Assembly (NCBI RefSeq): GCF_026151205.1
Contig: NC_087072.1
Coordinates: 22,523,603 to 22,587,602, forward strand
Length of the DNA: 64,000 nt
Source of the DNA: Bolinopsis microptera
Lineage: Eukaryota > Ctenophora > Tentaculata > Lobata > Bolinopsidae
Direction: 5' to 3'
The notes under the pieces: model-generated
Databases searched by the model: none
What the model saw: the letters and a program-made list of their open reading frames with translations, nothing else
Told to the model about the DNA's origin: nothing
Shown here: positions 43,596 through 56,500 of the stretch, piece by piece
Layout of the letters: each line of letters begins with the position of its first letter
Position numbering within the stretch: position 1 is the stretch's first letter
Program-made: the position numbers and the translations under genes

Positions 43596-45353
43596 TCAAA
43601 TTCCGAACAGTGCCTTGAACATGTTTCTGATAATTTGCCATACTTTGTCCCGGATGAGTCTGGTAAATAGGATATAGAGCAGAGGAGAAATAGCCACTGA
43701 GCAGAGAAGAAGAGCATTTCCTAAATCCAGCCAAACTCTGCCACTTTCACTTGCTATCATGCCGACAGAATCCTGCGAGACGAGGATGAAGATCCATGGT
43801 ATGCTGGATGTTATGTGGATGAGTGTCAGAAGGACCAAGGACCAAGGTATCTCCTTCTTTCTCAGGAGATCAGTTTGTTCGGTGACAAGAGAGAGGCGTC
43901 TCACTGCTTCTTTAAATAGCGGCTTTATACTCCGAAGATCGTGAGATTTCGCGCTTTCCTTTTGTTTGTGCCAGTCTGTTGATAGCAAATTGGCAGAGCT
44001 TGGACATTGGAGAGAGAATTTCTTTGACTGCCAAGTTTCAACTTCTGATGATGAATGAAGTGGGTTGGTCAAAACAGTTCCATGTGCTGGAGGTTGCGGC
44101 TCCCCGTGCACAGTTAGTGGTAGTGGAGATTTCTCACATGAGCGATATTCCCAAGGTAAGAACCGGAGCAGATCGCCGATTCCATTGGAAGGTTTTCTTT
44201 GTCGCTCTTCGGTACAATGACTTCCTTTATTTGGTGAACCTTCTGTTGCTTTTTTGTGCTCCTTCTCAATAAAAGCTGAAAGTTCTTTTGGTGTAACAAC
44301 AGAGACATTTGTTATCACGACATCAGAATCGCTTTTTGCGCTCTTATCTTCCTTCGTCTGTTCTTCCGGGATGATGCTGTTATTATTGGTAAAGATTAGG
44401 TTTGTTTCAGTGTGAATGGAAATGTTGTTCAGATTGAGAGCATCTTTGTCGATGGTCAGGGAGACCTTATTTACGATTGTGATGCCTGCTTGATTAAGAT
44501 CACAAACTTGCACCCTCGGTTTGTCAGGAGTTGCAGTTCCGGATTTGGAATTTTCAAATTTTCTCCCTCCTGGAGACTGGTCATTGTTCCCTGGCAAGGA
44601 GGTCTTTCTTTTCTGGGCCCTTTCTCGATGTTTCTTCAGCACATTGTATACGTAGATATAGATTCCTATTACGATGAGCGTAGGAAGAAGAATCCCCAGG
44701 GTAACATAAACTGATATATATCCGTAGCATATAGAGTTGCATTCCAAGTGGCAAAGTCCGAGGATAGTGTCGTAATACGGCTGACAGGTCCCCAGAGCAG
44801 GCCAGAGAGCAATCAGTAGTGCGAATATAACAGCTACCACACATGCTACTACTTGATACTTTATGAGTAGGATATTCCGGTAACGGAGAGGATACTTGAT
44901 GAATATTAGTCGTGATATTGTGATGAGAAGTATTGCCAAAATGGGTAGTGTCATGGTGAAGAGGGTGAGAGACTTTGTTACCCCACAAGGCAGGGCCTCA
45001 GAGAGAAGATAAACGAGGAGGATTCTCAGAAAGAGGAGAACTTCTGTGACTGAGTAAAACACCAAACCTATGTAGAGTTTTATGACTCGTTTGAAGTAGG
45101 TGAAAATAGTGAAGATAAGCATGGAACAGGAGATGAGAAGAATCAGTGCTGATGGAATGATGGCAACTTTGGTTGTGTACATTTCAGCAATCTGGTTCGG
45201 CAGGATCTCTATACCGTCAGGGCCTGGTGTTGTGCTGCTTCCAACGATAATAACTTTTGCAAGATGAGAGAGGTCATGGTGCGTATGATGGTCCTTGTGA
45301 CCCATGAAAGTCAGCAAATCAGTCAGCGGCGGAGAGGTAGTGTAATCCGACAT
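43596..45353 (-). CDS. Orphan rhodopsin-like GPCR with long third intracellular loop (intronless)
   Basis: One uninterrupted 585-residue frame. TM1 is about residues 63-87, TM2 93-117, TM3 127-150 (ending ISRLIFIKYPLRY in place of DRY), TM4 163-187, TM5 211-238 (YISVYVTLGILLPTLIVIGI), TM6 near 520-545 (IPWSLVLLTLIHITSSIPWI) and TM7 near 550-575 with SPLLY in place of NPxxY. A cysteine before TM3 (C123) and cysteines in ECL2 (C190-C209) allow the usual disulphide. The ICL3 is about 270 residues, Ser/Lys-rich and hydrophilic, giving room for G-protein, arrestin or kinase contacts. No N-terminal signal peptide is seen; the N-terminus is His-rich (HKDHHTHHD). It resembles amine-type class A receptors only in topology, so the ligand is unknown. 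The absence of introns suits a retro-derived or ancestrally intronless receptor family. Confidence 0.85.
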   Translation of the reverse strand: MSDYTTSPPLTDLLTFMGHKDHHTHHDLSHLAKVIIVGSSTTPGPDGIEILPNQIAEMYTTKVAIIPSALILLISCSMLIFTIFTYFKRVIKLYIGLVFYSVTEVLLFLRILLVYLLSEALPCGVTKSLTLFTMTLPILAILLITISRLIFIKYPLRYRNILLIKYQVVACVVAVIFALLIALWPALGTCQPYYDTILGLCHLECNSICYGYISVYVTLGILLPTLIVIGIYIYVYNVLKKHRERAQKRKTSLPGNNDQSPGGRKFENSKSGTATPDKPRVQVCDLNQAGITIVNKVSLTIDKDALNLNNISIHTETNLIFTNNNSIIPEEQTKEDKSAKSDSDVVITNVSVVTPKELSAFIEKEHKKATEGSPNKGSHCTEERQRKPSNGIGDLLRFLPWEYRSCEKSPLPLTVHGEPQPPAHGTVLTNPLHSSSEVETWQSKKFSLQCPSSANLLSTDWHKQKESAKSHDLRSIKPLFKEAVRRLSLVTEQTDLLRKKEIPWSLVLLTLIHITSSIPWIFILVSQDSVGMIASESGRVWLDLGNALLLCSVAISPLLYILFTRLIRDKVWQIIRNMFKALFGI

Positions 45354-45749
45354 TTCCTGAGTGTTTTATTTATCAGTTTCAGCAAATATTGACTTCCTCG
45401 GATAGAAAATTATGCTACTCTATGGTTTAAGAAATAGTTTCAGACTCTTTCCATTAAATTCCAGGATCAAACAAATGTTGCACAAATTCACTAAATCTAC
45501 ATCAGCTAAAAATCTACTCTGACGTAAAATTAAGCCCAGAATGGGAGTATCACTTTATAGTCTCCATTTCTCTTTACACGCTACTACTCACTATCAACAT
45601 TCAACGAGCCTCTTAGCAGATTATTTAATCATTCACTGCCAAATTTAATTGGTAAATAATTAAATCTTTGTTAACTGTTCGTCACAGTAACTAAGTAAGC
45701 TTGTTTTTCAACAGAGAAGCAGTGAGAGAAAAACTGAAAAGCAAATAAT
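45354..45749. promoter_or_regulatory. 5' flank of the intronless GPCR
   Basis: AT-rich sequence between the receptor start and the foldback element, likely to hold its promoter and 5' UTR. No specific site can be assigned. Confidence 0.3.
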
Positions 45750-47491
45750 GGCACTATCCGTCGCGGAGTAGAGTCCGCGGCGGAGCCGCCGGACTCCGAG
45801 CGGACTCCGAGCGGACTCCGGCGGTGCTCCGCCAAAATGTATTTACACTGGACTCGAGTACATTTTGGCGGACTCCGAGCGGAGCCGAGCGGACTCCGAG
45901 CGGACTTTAAAGTCCGCCGCGGACTCCGAGCGGCTCCGCGGCGGCTCGGCGGAGTGTCCGCCGCGGACTAAGCCACTAGGCGGACTCCGGTCCGCCGCGG
46001 ACTCCGGCGGAGTGCTTGGCGGACTCCGCCGGACCTCTCCGCCAGACTTGAATCCGGCGGAGTCCGGCGGAGCTTGGACTCCGCTCGGAGTCCGCCGGAC
46101 TCCAACAGAGTCCACTGACTTCCGACTTCCGACTTCCGACCCTCGGCTAAATTTGTCACGTGACATACAACATAGCCAATAGCATTTTGCGATATTGTGG
46201 TCAGATGAAAAGGTCGCTAGTGATAAACCTTAACCATTACCCTCACAATGTCAATAGTGTACAACTCTAGTCCTAACTTTGACCCTATAATGTATAAACG
46301 TTGACCCTAACCCTCCACCAAACCGCCAGCAGCGAAATATCAATGTCATTGACTGGTCACGTGACCAAAACAATTTTTGTCATATTATCTCATATAGGGA
46401 AGCGCTTTTAGTTTTACCCTACACGTTGCATGTGGCGTCATTCGGCCGGATCCCAGCAAGCAAAAATACGTCGACCATCACAGGACGACGCCAGCACTCT
46501 CTACGCTTTGCTCTAACCAGAGCCCTCTCACTTGCAGTAGCGCGCGACCGCAGTACGCGTAGGCACATGTGACATGGCTATGTGAATTCGTCGACGTGCG
46601 ACGAGCAACGAGAAAAATTGCGTGGCGCGTCGGGTGGCACATCTTAAGGGGTGATACGAGTATAAATTTCGATCGCTGACGTACAGCGAACATCACAGCT
46701 GCGAGTGGCGTCAGCTAGTAGGATTTCATCCTACAATGCAAGGCACATCGCGTTCATCTAGCTAACCAGGTGCTTTCGCGCCGCTGCGGGCGCGCTTGTT
46801 CCACAAGTCATTTCCGGCGGTCGCACGCTACTGCAAGCGAGAGGGCTATACTTAGAGCAACACATCGCGCCACAAGCCAAATATTTATCAACATCTAGAC
46901 TAGCTACGCGGTCCTTTTCCGCATGCGCTCGCGCTGTGCTCAAAAATTGACGTCGTCAATCAATCAACATCAAGATTTTAGTTTTACATTTGACCTTTAT
47001 GTCAAAAAATCTCTGAATTTTCAATCGGTGGTCGATGTTACCTGAGGACCTCAGGCTTCGTCCTTACTTCGTCACAGGACGATCGGAGCTCGAAGAGCGT
47101 AGAGAGTGCTGGCTGGCGTCGTCCTGTGATGGTCGACGTATTTTTGCTTGCTGGGACCCGGCCGAATGACGCCACATGCAACGTGTAGGGTAAAACTAAA
47201 AACGCTTCCCTATATGAGATAATATGACAAAAATTGTTTTGGTCACGTGACCAGTCAATGACATTGATATTTCGCTGCAGACGGTTTGGTGGAGGGTTAG
47301 GGTCAACGTTTATACATTATAGGGTCAAAGTTAGGACTAGAGTTGTACACTATAAAGTCCGCTCGGAGTCCGCTCGGAGTCCGCCAAAATGTACTCGAGT
47401 CCAGTGTAAATACATTTTGGCGGAGCACCGCCGGAGTCCGCTCGGAGTCCGGCGGCTCCGCTGCGGACTCTACTCCGCGACGGATAGTGCC
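45750..47491. mobile_element. Foldback transposable element, 1,742 bp, 8-bp target duplication
   Basis: The ends are GGCACTATCCGTCGCGGAGT and its mirror CTCCGCGACGGATAGTGCC, flanked on both sides by the perfect octamer CAAATAAT (45742-45749, 47492-47499). The inverted arms extend for about 420 bp on the right and are broken on the left by an extra GC-rich block (45866-46140) of repeated CGGACTCCGAGCGG/CGGAGTCCGGCGG units. The arms continue through GTACAACTCTAGTCCTAACT and GTCGACCATCACAGGACGAC. The centre (46500-47070) contains the dispersed GTGCTTTCGCGCC/CTACTGCAAGCG repeat. It has no transposase. Open frames within it are artefacts of the GGAGTCCG repeat. Confidence 0.9.
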
Positions 47492-47499
47492 CAAATAAT

Positions 47500-49794
47500 A
47501 GTAATCGAATGTCATAATTTCGATTTCATTCGCTACGGCTCCATGTAGCCTGGCAAATTAACATCCAAAGAGAGCTTTGCATGCCAAACATTAGTTTCAT
47601 TCGACAATTTGGAAAATATCCTCAGGAAATCGCAGAGATAAATTAGATATATTAGATATATGTGCTAATACTATGTACAATTTGAAAGTTGAAACAATGA
47701 GGACGACAAAGTTTTTACTGATAGTGATAACTACTGAGTTTAGTAAATATTTAAGACGGGATATTAATTTTCAAGTATTCCGAGCCATAGCAAAATTGGC
47801 GAAATCTGTTCTGTGAATTTGATTACTGAGATGGATGTTAATAAAAGCATATAAAAATTATTAAACGATCAAATGGTTGATTCAAGAACATCAATGAATA
47901 ACTTGATATGTTATAATATGACCAATGATCTACAATTGACATTAAATTATCGGTATCAAGCGTGCAGCAACCGTCAAATTAAAGTTAAATGTCCACGTTA
48001 AAGTATGTATAATTATACTTATAGTCATACATTTTATATTCATATGTATTTATACAATATACATATTACTTAGTACTTACAGTAATAATTATTAATTTTC
48101 TATAAAATGTGGAACTCTACTTGTGCAAACATAATTCATGTAACCACGTTTTAGCCACAGTAAAACACTGACTGATCGCAAACCCCGATTTATCGCGGAT
48201 GTTTCCTTTCCCCAAACTCCGCAGTAAATCGGGGTTATACTGTATTTTGTACTGATATCACTATAGCAGTATAGGAGTAAGAAGTAAAGTATAGGAGTAT
48301 AGTAAGGTGGGTGGTGATCACAGCATGTTTAAGCAAAGAAAACAAAGATTCCCTTCACTAATGTTCAACTGTTGATTATACTCATATAGAGTAGTGGTAC
48401 TGGTGTCATCTGATTAGTATATTAGGAGAAACTGCACTTTTAAGGATATTTTCAATCGTTTTCCTTGCTAATGAGATATATCGGGCTTCATTATCGGATT
48501 AATCCGACATAGAAGATGGATTTTTGTAAATATCTTATCATACTAAACAACGTGATGTTTTGTGGAAACAAGTAAATATCGTGGTGCTCACTGCTGAGAA
48601 CCTTAAAATCCTTGATCCTATATTGTTTGATCCGGATTAAAACGGGAAAATAAGTTTGTGAAAATAATTGATTCAACTAAAGATGCGAAAATGGGTCCCG
48701 GCAAAAAATGATTGTTTCACAGTTTACAGGTTACAGTAAGGAGAGAGCATCAAATTTGAAGCATGATGTATTATTTAGTATTAAAAATTATTGGCACAGC
48801 TTCTTTAAAAAAGAACAATTTATTGAAGGGGTTTATGAAAAGGCTGTCGAATGTTGATGATAATGACGAAGAAAGGGAAAACATCCTTATATGATGTTTT
48901 GGTTATGATTTCATAGAAAATTCAAAATCTAAGTCTAACGGCGATGATCAAGGGTCATGTGCACAACAACTTCCTCAACAGTTTATCAACCCATCATATT
49001 TAGGCGAACTGTTTAACAACTAGCGTCAGCGAATATGTGTTTACTAAAATTAGGAAGTAGTCAGTAGGCACATGGTTTGATTCAGTCAGGTGGTTAAATT
49101 ATTAACAATATTCTTCCCGTACGAGTGTCCAATTCCATAACATCGACCAGATGATATTGTCCGTCGGCATTGATGGTTTAAATTTGGTCATCAGATACCA
49201 TGGTTACATGTTATGTTCATATGACGCAACCAATTCGACTACCGGGGTATTTGTAAAAGATTAAAATGGAAATCGTCACGTATCAACAACCAAATTTATT
49301 AGACTGGACAGTGTATAATAGTTTGGGAAGGTTCGAGATTGGTCGAAATGCACACAAGTCACAATAATATTCACCTCCAAGTCCAGACAATACTCATATG
49401 AAAACTTTGAAAAAAAGGAGGAGGGAGGGTTAAAATGGAAAGAACGGCTTGTCTGAACAACCCGATCTCTTGTTGACCACTCGCAGCTCACAGCTCTGCT
49501 TACGATCTCACGTTGCCAACAATGTTTATGTATAAAAGTTGTTTTGAGCGTGCACGCCAGCGTCAAGATCAGTAGTCGAAATTTCACAATCGAGTGAGGT
49601 ATGAATTTATGCACGGCGCGGCCCAGTAAAGCAACGTCTTACAACCACTATCGTTGCAGTTGCAGTTGCACCATACATCTACTCATGGTAGTCAGTAGTC
49701 TCTTTTACTATTAGCAAGTCGAACCAACCCTCACTTCACCAAATCTCTTATCACAGTGCTGGCAAGCACGACCGTTGCTCTTATACATCCTATA
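47500..49794. other. Intergenic, no supported gene
   Basis: AT-rich sequence with one small pogo-like element at about 48159-48243. No coding region of recognisable type is seen on either strand. Confidence 0.5.
48159..48243. mobile_element. pogo-like mini palindrome
   Basis: An ACAGTAAAAC start with AACCCCGATTTATCGCGG is mirrored by CTCCGCAGTAAATCGGGGTT and ATACTGT. The arms are related to the element at 39486-39640. The length, about 85 bp, leaves no coding capacity. Confidence 0.5.
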
Positions 49795-49873
49795 TTACCT
49801 GGGGACCCCAGACTATAATGTTCATAAACATATAGAGATTCGGCGGAATGACAGGCTGAGCGCCGCACAGTAA
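49795..49873 (+). mobile_element. MITE-2, 79-bp copy
   Basis: It runs from TTACCTGGGGACCCCAGACT to GCCGCACAGTAA with the same GGAATGACAGGCTGAGCGC core as the 35698 copy. The flanks ATCCTATA and CTCCTATA match in 7 of 8 positions, when one base is allowed at the right edge. Confidence 0.7.
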
Positions 49874-51293
49874 CCTCCTATACTATTATACCCCCATACT
49901 ATAATTATACCTCCTTTACTGTTTTTCCAGGCATTTATAAGACTCATCGGAAGTCGTTCAGCAGGTTTATTTTAAGTTCAAAACATCTGATTTCATTCTC
50001 GGTATCATTTTGCATTTGAGAACGGTCATTCAAATTAATATCATTTCCTTTTGTTTGGGAAAGGGAGAAACTGGCAGCCGTCCACTCTACCCAATTGTGG
50101 GTTTTGGTAAAATTGTACAACAGCAAATTCTAGGACCATTTTATTCTCAATCTCATCACAAGCGTAATTAGCAAATATAATATTATCGCTATTATATAAA
50201 CAAAACGTGGTTTTTTGGGCAAATTGTTTTGAACACAGCAACTGCAAGATACAAGGAAAGGTCACTCCCAGAGTTGAGATAGTAATATGTAAAGTAATAC
50301 TGCAGTAGTATGGTACATAAATTGAAAATGCACCCATGTGCAACATGCATTTTTAAACGACAAAGCTCTTCGGCCAGTATAAAAGAGCATTGAGCAGTAT
50401 AGTAAGTGTAGTAAGTATAGTAAGTGAACGCACTTATGCAATATGCACCAAACACTGACGTATCACTTTGCAGAACTGCTGTGAGTTTAGAAACTTACTG
50501 GTAAACATTAACTCTTGCAGGATTTAGTTTAAGGTTTCGTTCACACGTGATTGAGCTTTGATACTGCTAATGATGTGATGATACTATTGATAAATGATAG
50601 CACTCTGAAACAGTTACCAAACAGTATCTGAGAAGATTTGAGAGCATTTGACATCATATACAGGGTGGGCCAAAAGTCAGTACCCATATGTTGGGTCTTA
50701 TGGGAACCGGATACGAGGGCGGAGGACACAAGGGTGGCACATTCCTGTTGCAGGTTGTAGGCTGATATTGATATATGTTTTAATTGTATTTGAGCTCCCG
50801 TCTCTTACGTTAGGAGAGAGCTGCCTGCGAGCCTGTGAGTGCCTTGTAACATCACGTGATCTCATATCACATCACGTGATTCCGTGGCGTTGCTTGACAC
50901 GCGCAACGTAGTCCTTTTCTGGGGTAAGAGAAAGGGCCGGGAGTCCTGTTCTTGAGTTTTCGAAGTCCTTTCTTGATCAGTTTTTTGATTTACATTTTAT
51001 CAGTTCATCGGTTATTAGTTCAATTGTATTCCTTGTTCTCTGTTCCTAATAAATATGACTTTTACTAATTCGCAGATTCGCTCGCCCAAAAATTTCACGT
51101 GACTTTGGTTTTTATGGTTTTGCATTGCAGCCGTACAAAACGATTTTATATAAACCTTAATTGACGATGTCAATTCATGCCTCATGGCAGCTCGGCGCGG
51201 CACAGTAACGCATCGCGCTACAACATAAAACCTAATCCCAACCCTAACCCTAACCATAACTCCGAAGCAAACTATAACCTTTACCACAACCCT
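49874..51293. other. Intergenic, no supported gene
   Basis: It contains short tandem AGTATAGTAAGTGTAGTAAGT-like units near 50395-50425, isolated CCCTAACCC runs (51235-51260) and no recognisable gene. Confidence 0.4.
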
Positions 51294-51395
51294 TGACGGA
51301 TGTTACTCGTCTAAATTTCTTCAAAGTAGCGCGCGCCGCTTTCTTCTCGAAATGGAAAGTGCTACGAAGTAGCGAGCGCCGGGCCAGATCATTAA
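51294..51395 (-). repeat. Dispersed repeat shared with 20780-20900
   Basis: TTGACGGATGTTACTCGTCT through GCGCGCCGCTTTCTTCTCG to GCCGGGCCAGATCATTAAC is the reverse complement of the block at 20780-20900, with the latter having a partly duplicated inner unit. The type is unknown. Confidence 0.7.
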
Positions 51396-51499
51396 CAATG
51401 GTCAACCACAACCCAAACCCTAACCCGAGCCCTAAACAATCGAATTCATGGTTTACTAGCCTGTCACGTGACCAAAACGGTTTTTGCCCATAACTCTCC

Positions 51500-51600
51500 T
51501 TGTCATACGTTGTATGACCCGCCGCGCACGAGTGCGCGGCTCCCCCTGTATCGTCGAAACTCTACAGTGAAGCGACAGTGGGGGTCACCACGTGATACAA
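51500..51600 (+). mobile_element. Miniature element MITE-1, copy 6
   Basis: This 101-bp copy is almost identical to copy 4, including the GCACGAGTGCGC form of the hairpin. It is flanked by the perfect octamer AACTCTCC on both sides. Confidence 0.9.
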
Positions 51601-51987
51601 AACTCTCCGTGGAAGCATTTTACCCTACGTCATGTGGGGTGATTTGGAATCAGGGTCCAAAAATACACCGATTTAGATAAATTTCACACTCAAAGGGCCA
51701 TTTCACAAGAATTTTCTTAAAATTTGGGCGAGCGATTTAGTAGGAGCGATCCATAACAAAAGCATATGCTGAAACCCTAACCCTAACGAGAAATCCGACC
51801 AACATGGGGGTGCCGGGTGCAGATTCTGAATCAGCGTCCGAAATTACATCGATTCAAGCTGGTTTCAACTGTCTGGGGTCTTTTTAGAACAGTCTCGCGT
51901 CGAAGATCGACTGTAGAGTGATTTAGCAAACTCGAATCCAAGTACTGTCCCATTTCTGGTCTCAGAACATGCGCAACTAAAATTTTC

Positions 51988-52063
51988 TTGTCATACGTTG
52001 TATGACCCGCCGCGCACGAAGTGCGCGGCTCCCCCTGTATCGTCGAAGACGATACACTATAGT
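51988..52063 (+). mobile_element. Miniature element MITE-1, copy 7, truncated
   Basis: The left end TTGTCATACG and the complete GC hairpin are present, but the sequence changes after ACTATAGT into the AAATATTTGTTTTATT-type tail of the LINE lying to the right. The right end is missing. Confidence 0.75.
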
Positions 52064-53113
52064 AATAAAACAAATATTTTAATAAAACAAATATTTATTT
52101 TTACGGCACAATCAAACAATATCAATAATAAATAAATCAGGGGAGGTTTGAAGAGGTTTCAAGTGCCGAAGGCCACTGCTTATCTTTAGGATTTGAAAGT
52201 GACCTGTGCTTGAAACCCCCTCGACCATCCACTACGTCAATATAATACTTATTATACAAATATAGAAAAATATAATTATCTAAGCTAAAATTGCTTATTG
52301 GTCTAGTTTGGTGACATAGGAGAGCCCAGTTGAGTTTTAGTTTAGGTTTATGTTTTAAATCATAGTTTGAAAGGTTAGCCATGTTTCATGGCAGAGAGAG
52401 ATATCATGTGTGCAGAGCCGTACCAGATGTAGAATTTGAGATATAATATAGATTAGTTACCATATATTAGGGTCACCTCGATTTTGGAGGGATAGCAAGT
52501 GCTTTTTAAGGTTAGATTTAATAATACCTGACGAGGCTGATAAGTCTGAATTTTTGGAAGAACCCGGGATTATTATCCCATCTACATTAGCATCACATAT
52601 TTCGAATACATAGGGGATGAGATCATTCCATATTTTCGTAGAGGTGTACAAAAAGTTCTGTTGGGAGATATCTAACCTCAGTAATGGGACAATCAGACGA
52701 AGTTTTTCATTTCTAGGACAGAACTTGAAAAGATCTTTAATCGACTGGGGGACATCAAATTTAAGAATTTTGAATAGCTCCATAAATGTATGGTACATGT
52801 GCAGATTCTCCAGGTTCATAATTTTCTGCTCAGTGAATAGCGGTTTAGTGTGTTCAAGACAGTAGTTCTTTTTAGCCATATGTTCGTTATAAGTTCTTGA
52901 ACGTGCACAGGTTAAGTAGTATTCTTTATGATCAAAATTGGGAATGTTACCAAATAGCAGTCGTATACATCGTTTTTGAATAGCAAAGATTTTATTCAGC
53001 TTATGTTTAGGGATCCCACCCCAGCAACTTATGCAATAGCTAAGATGTGACATAAAAAGAGCATTGTATAGTTTCAAATATTCAGATTTGGGAATGAATT
53101 TGCAAATTCTCTT
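52064..53113 (-). pseudogene. Older LINE, 3' half: RT C-terminus and 3' UTR
   Basis: The minus-strand frame 53113-52457 starts RICKFIPKSEYLKLYNALFM, continues SHLSYCISCWGG and FAIQKRCIRLLFGN, and ends with the TKIWNDLIP type motif before a stop. This is the thumb and C-terminal region of a LINE ORF2. Downstream about 390 bp of 3' UTR ends in A/T-rich repeats near 52064. It continues in frame sense from the RT half at 59567-60792 (ends LNHLSLKLNSSI), so the CR1-like element between them split one older copy. Confidence 0.8.
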
Positions 53114-53537
53114 TTTTTTTTTATTTGAAAATTCAATTAATCATTATATATATAAATCAAGCGTTACATTTCAGCCATGCAAAGTTACAATGACATATTT
53201 TGATGTACTAAATGATAAATGGCACTGCAATATAAGTTGCTTAATGTTTGGCCGGATGACAACTAACGAGAAAAATAAACTTGATTATATAATAATTAAT
53301 TCGGCTGAACCAACACATAGCAAGAGCCACATTAACGTTGGGGCCGTCTACCAAATTTGAATGACAAACATTAACAAGTAATCAAGCATATCATAAATAA
53401 TTATAAGGATTTTGTTCATTACAATTCCGTCACAACTGATAAGAAAAAGAAAAGGACAAGCAGATAGGAAATTGGACGGACAGAATTGTAACCAACAAAA
53501 ACAAATTTCTTAGACTCATAAGACTGCAACTGATGAG

Positions 53538-56500
53538 CTAATCTGGCCAGACTGTATCGGCAGCCCAGAGGTACTTGATCAGTTTGGCCTTAAAAGTAGA
53601 AATCCGCTCTGACTGCCGGATACATACTGGTAGACTATTCCATTTCAGCATAGATCTATGAAAAAAGCTATTTCGGAAGGCATCCGAGCAGGGCACAGTG
53701 GTACTCATGTAAGTTGAAGTATCCGACCTATCAATTATTTGAGCATTGTGTCTAGTGTATCGGGTGCCCTCTGGACGGCATAGGACTATATATGTAGGGA
53801 GCGAAACTGGAATTATGCTATTCACTATTTTATAGAAGGTCATAAGATCGTTATAAATAAACTTCTGTTCAACAGGGAGAATATTTAGTTTCTTTTGCTC
53901 TGTAGCAAGTTTATCGTCATTATAACTGGAGTAAGGTTCACCATTGATCCATTTAATAGCCCTCTTTTGGATAGCAACAAACTGTTGAAGATGAGTTGCA
54001 GATTGAGGGGACCATATGACAGAACAATGTTCAAATATAGACCTAATTAACGCTAAATAGAACGATCTTTTCTGCCTTTTATCAGTAGTGAAATGACATG
54101 TTCTCTTAAGTAGTCCAAGTCTAGAGGTAGCTTTGGAAACAAGCGCTTTACATTGTGCACCCCAATTAAACCTGGAGTTTATTGCGACTCCTAAATCTGA
54201 CTGAGAGGGCACAAAGTCAATATCACTTCCAGAAAGTTTATAAAAGAAGGTATTGAATGGCAAGTTATCCAGCACGTTTCTTTGCAGGGACACAGAGAGG
54301 GCTTTGCACTTTTGTGGGTGGAACTTCATTCGATTTCTCACTGACCAATCATATAATCTATTGATGTCATTTTGGATTATGTGATGGTCAGGGTAACCAA
54401 GAATCTCCCTCCAAATTTTAGTGTCATCTGCATAAAGGGCAATATTGGTGCCTTCAGAGACACAGGAGAACATGTCATTTATAAATATTACAAACAATAA
54501 AGGGCCAAGTATAGAACCTTGAGGGACACCAGACCGAACTGGTAGAGAAGAAGACGTTTGGCCTCCTATCACTACTTGTTGTTGTCGCCCCTCAAGATAG
54601 GACTTAATAAATTTAAGCATTAGTCCATCGACATTAAAAATATTCTTTAATTTACTTAAAATAAGGTCATGAGAAACGCTATCAAAAGCTTTCGCAAAAT
54701 CAAAATATATTATATCAGTCCTGGACCTGTTAGGTATTCAATGCAAGTGCAAGATTGTCCGTGAAAGGTATCATTTGGGTTGTGCATGAACGTTCATTAA
54801 CAAAACCGTGTTGTCGGTCATCCAACAGATCAGAGCATGCAGCGTATAATGCAGTCTTTATGCACCTTTCAAAGACTTTCATTACAAGAGATGTTAACGA
54901 GATAGGCCTGTAGTTCTCAACCGAAGACTTATCGCCCTTTTTGTGCACTGGTACTACAAGTGCCAGCTTCCAATCAGGGGGTATGCATCCGCTCGAGAAA
55001 GACAGGTTAAATAAAACACTAAGTGGGTATGCAAGGCTTTGGGCACAGTTTTTGAGGACTCTCCCATGAATCCCATCAGGGCCAGGGGCCTTGTTAGGAT
55101 TTAACTTTTTAAGAATCAACAGAACATCTTCTCTACTAAACACAAGACTTGAAAAACAATCATCACGAAAATCTATGTCAATGCCATAATCGCTCTCTTG
55201 AGAAAACTGCTCATAAAAATAGTCGTTAAAAAGGGCAGCTTGATCAGATGGATTGTTTCGAAAGCGATTATGATATTTGACAGTTTCAGGGATCCTGGTT
55301 GACTTTGATTTAGATTTAACGTAGGTCCAGAATTTCTTGGAGATAAGAGCATCATCGGAGTCATCCTCAACACTGAGTCTCATTCTTTCGTCCATCAAAT
55401 TTTTAAATTTTGTGCGAAATGCACGAAACTTTTGTTTATGAGACTCAGAGTTGCTCCCCTTATGCCTTATTCTCCATTTCTCCTTATTTCGTAGGAGACG
55501 ATCACATTCGGAGTCATACCATGGGGGCTGGAACTGAGACTTAATGGTCTTTTTAGGGATCCATCGGTCACAGGCTGCACCGAGAACTCCTCTGAATCGA
55601 CTCCAGGCAAGATAAGGATCATTACACTCAAATATACTATCCCAATCGATGCTAAATAACTCAGAATTCAGGCCCCTAAAATTACCTTTACTATAATTAA
55701 AGATCTTTCTTTTAGGCTGCTTAATATACTTGGTCTTAATATCAATGTCAAATGTGATACAAAAGTGGTCGGACATACACATTTCGTTTTGATCTAAAAC
55801 TTTAACATTCTTAATAAGGTTTTGAATGTTAGTGAACACAAGATCTAAGGTGTTGCCTGACTTGTGAGTAGGGGAGCTAATAAGTTGTGTATGTCCGAGG
55901 TCATCAGTGAGAAAATTTACAAAGCTAGAATGTAGCTGGCAAGATGACTGACCATCTGGCCAGGAAATCGAAGCCAAATTAAAGTCACCTACCAGAATGT
56001 GCCTTTGCAATTTTCTGGCAGATGCTAAAGTAACAAAATGTTTCTTGAAAGATTCAAAATTGTCTAAGCCAAGCGTTCCTACTCTATAAAATGTTGATAT
56101 ACAAAAGTTTCTTCCACACTGAGTCTTAATTATGATGGATAATAATTCAGCTTGAACACTAACTTTAGAGAACTTTAGACTCGAGATATCAATGTCTGTT
56201 CTATGGGCAATTAGAACACCACCACCGTTTTTTCTGAATTTCTTGGGCTGGGTTGCATCCACTGGATGCGATCTTAAGGATCGGTCAAGCCTAAATACTT
56301 TGTATTTGTCAGGGAGCACCTCATTACTGAGAATGGAATTTTTCAGCCATGTCTCGTTTAGAATAATGATGTGAGGCTTATGTTTGTAGATATAACCATG
56401 GAATTCATGTATCTTGGTCATATTTAGTGGTGGTGTTCCTGATGCTAAATCACGTGTATTTAGGAACCCATGGACATTATTGTAAACAACGGACAAATTT

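Noticed and set aside
45843-46182. Arg/Ser-rich open frames on both strands
   Set aside because: They arise from CGGACTCCGAG units within the foldback element arm and have no start, splice or paralogue support.
51235-51430. CCCTAACCC-type runs as telomere-like repeats
   Set aside because: The runs are short, imperfect and scattered (also near 41350, 46300 and 51780), with no array structure.
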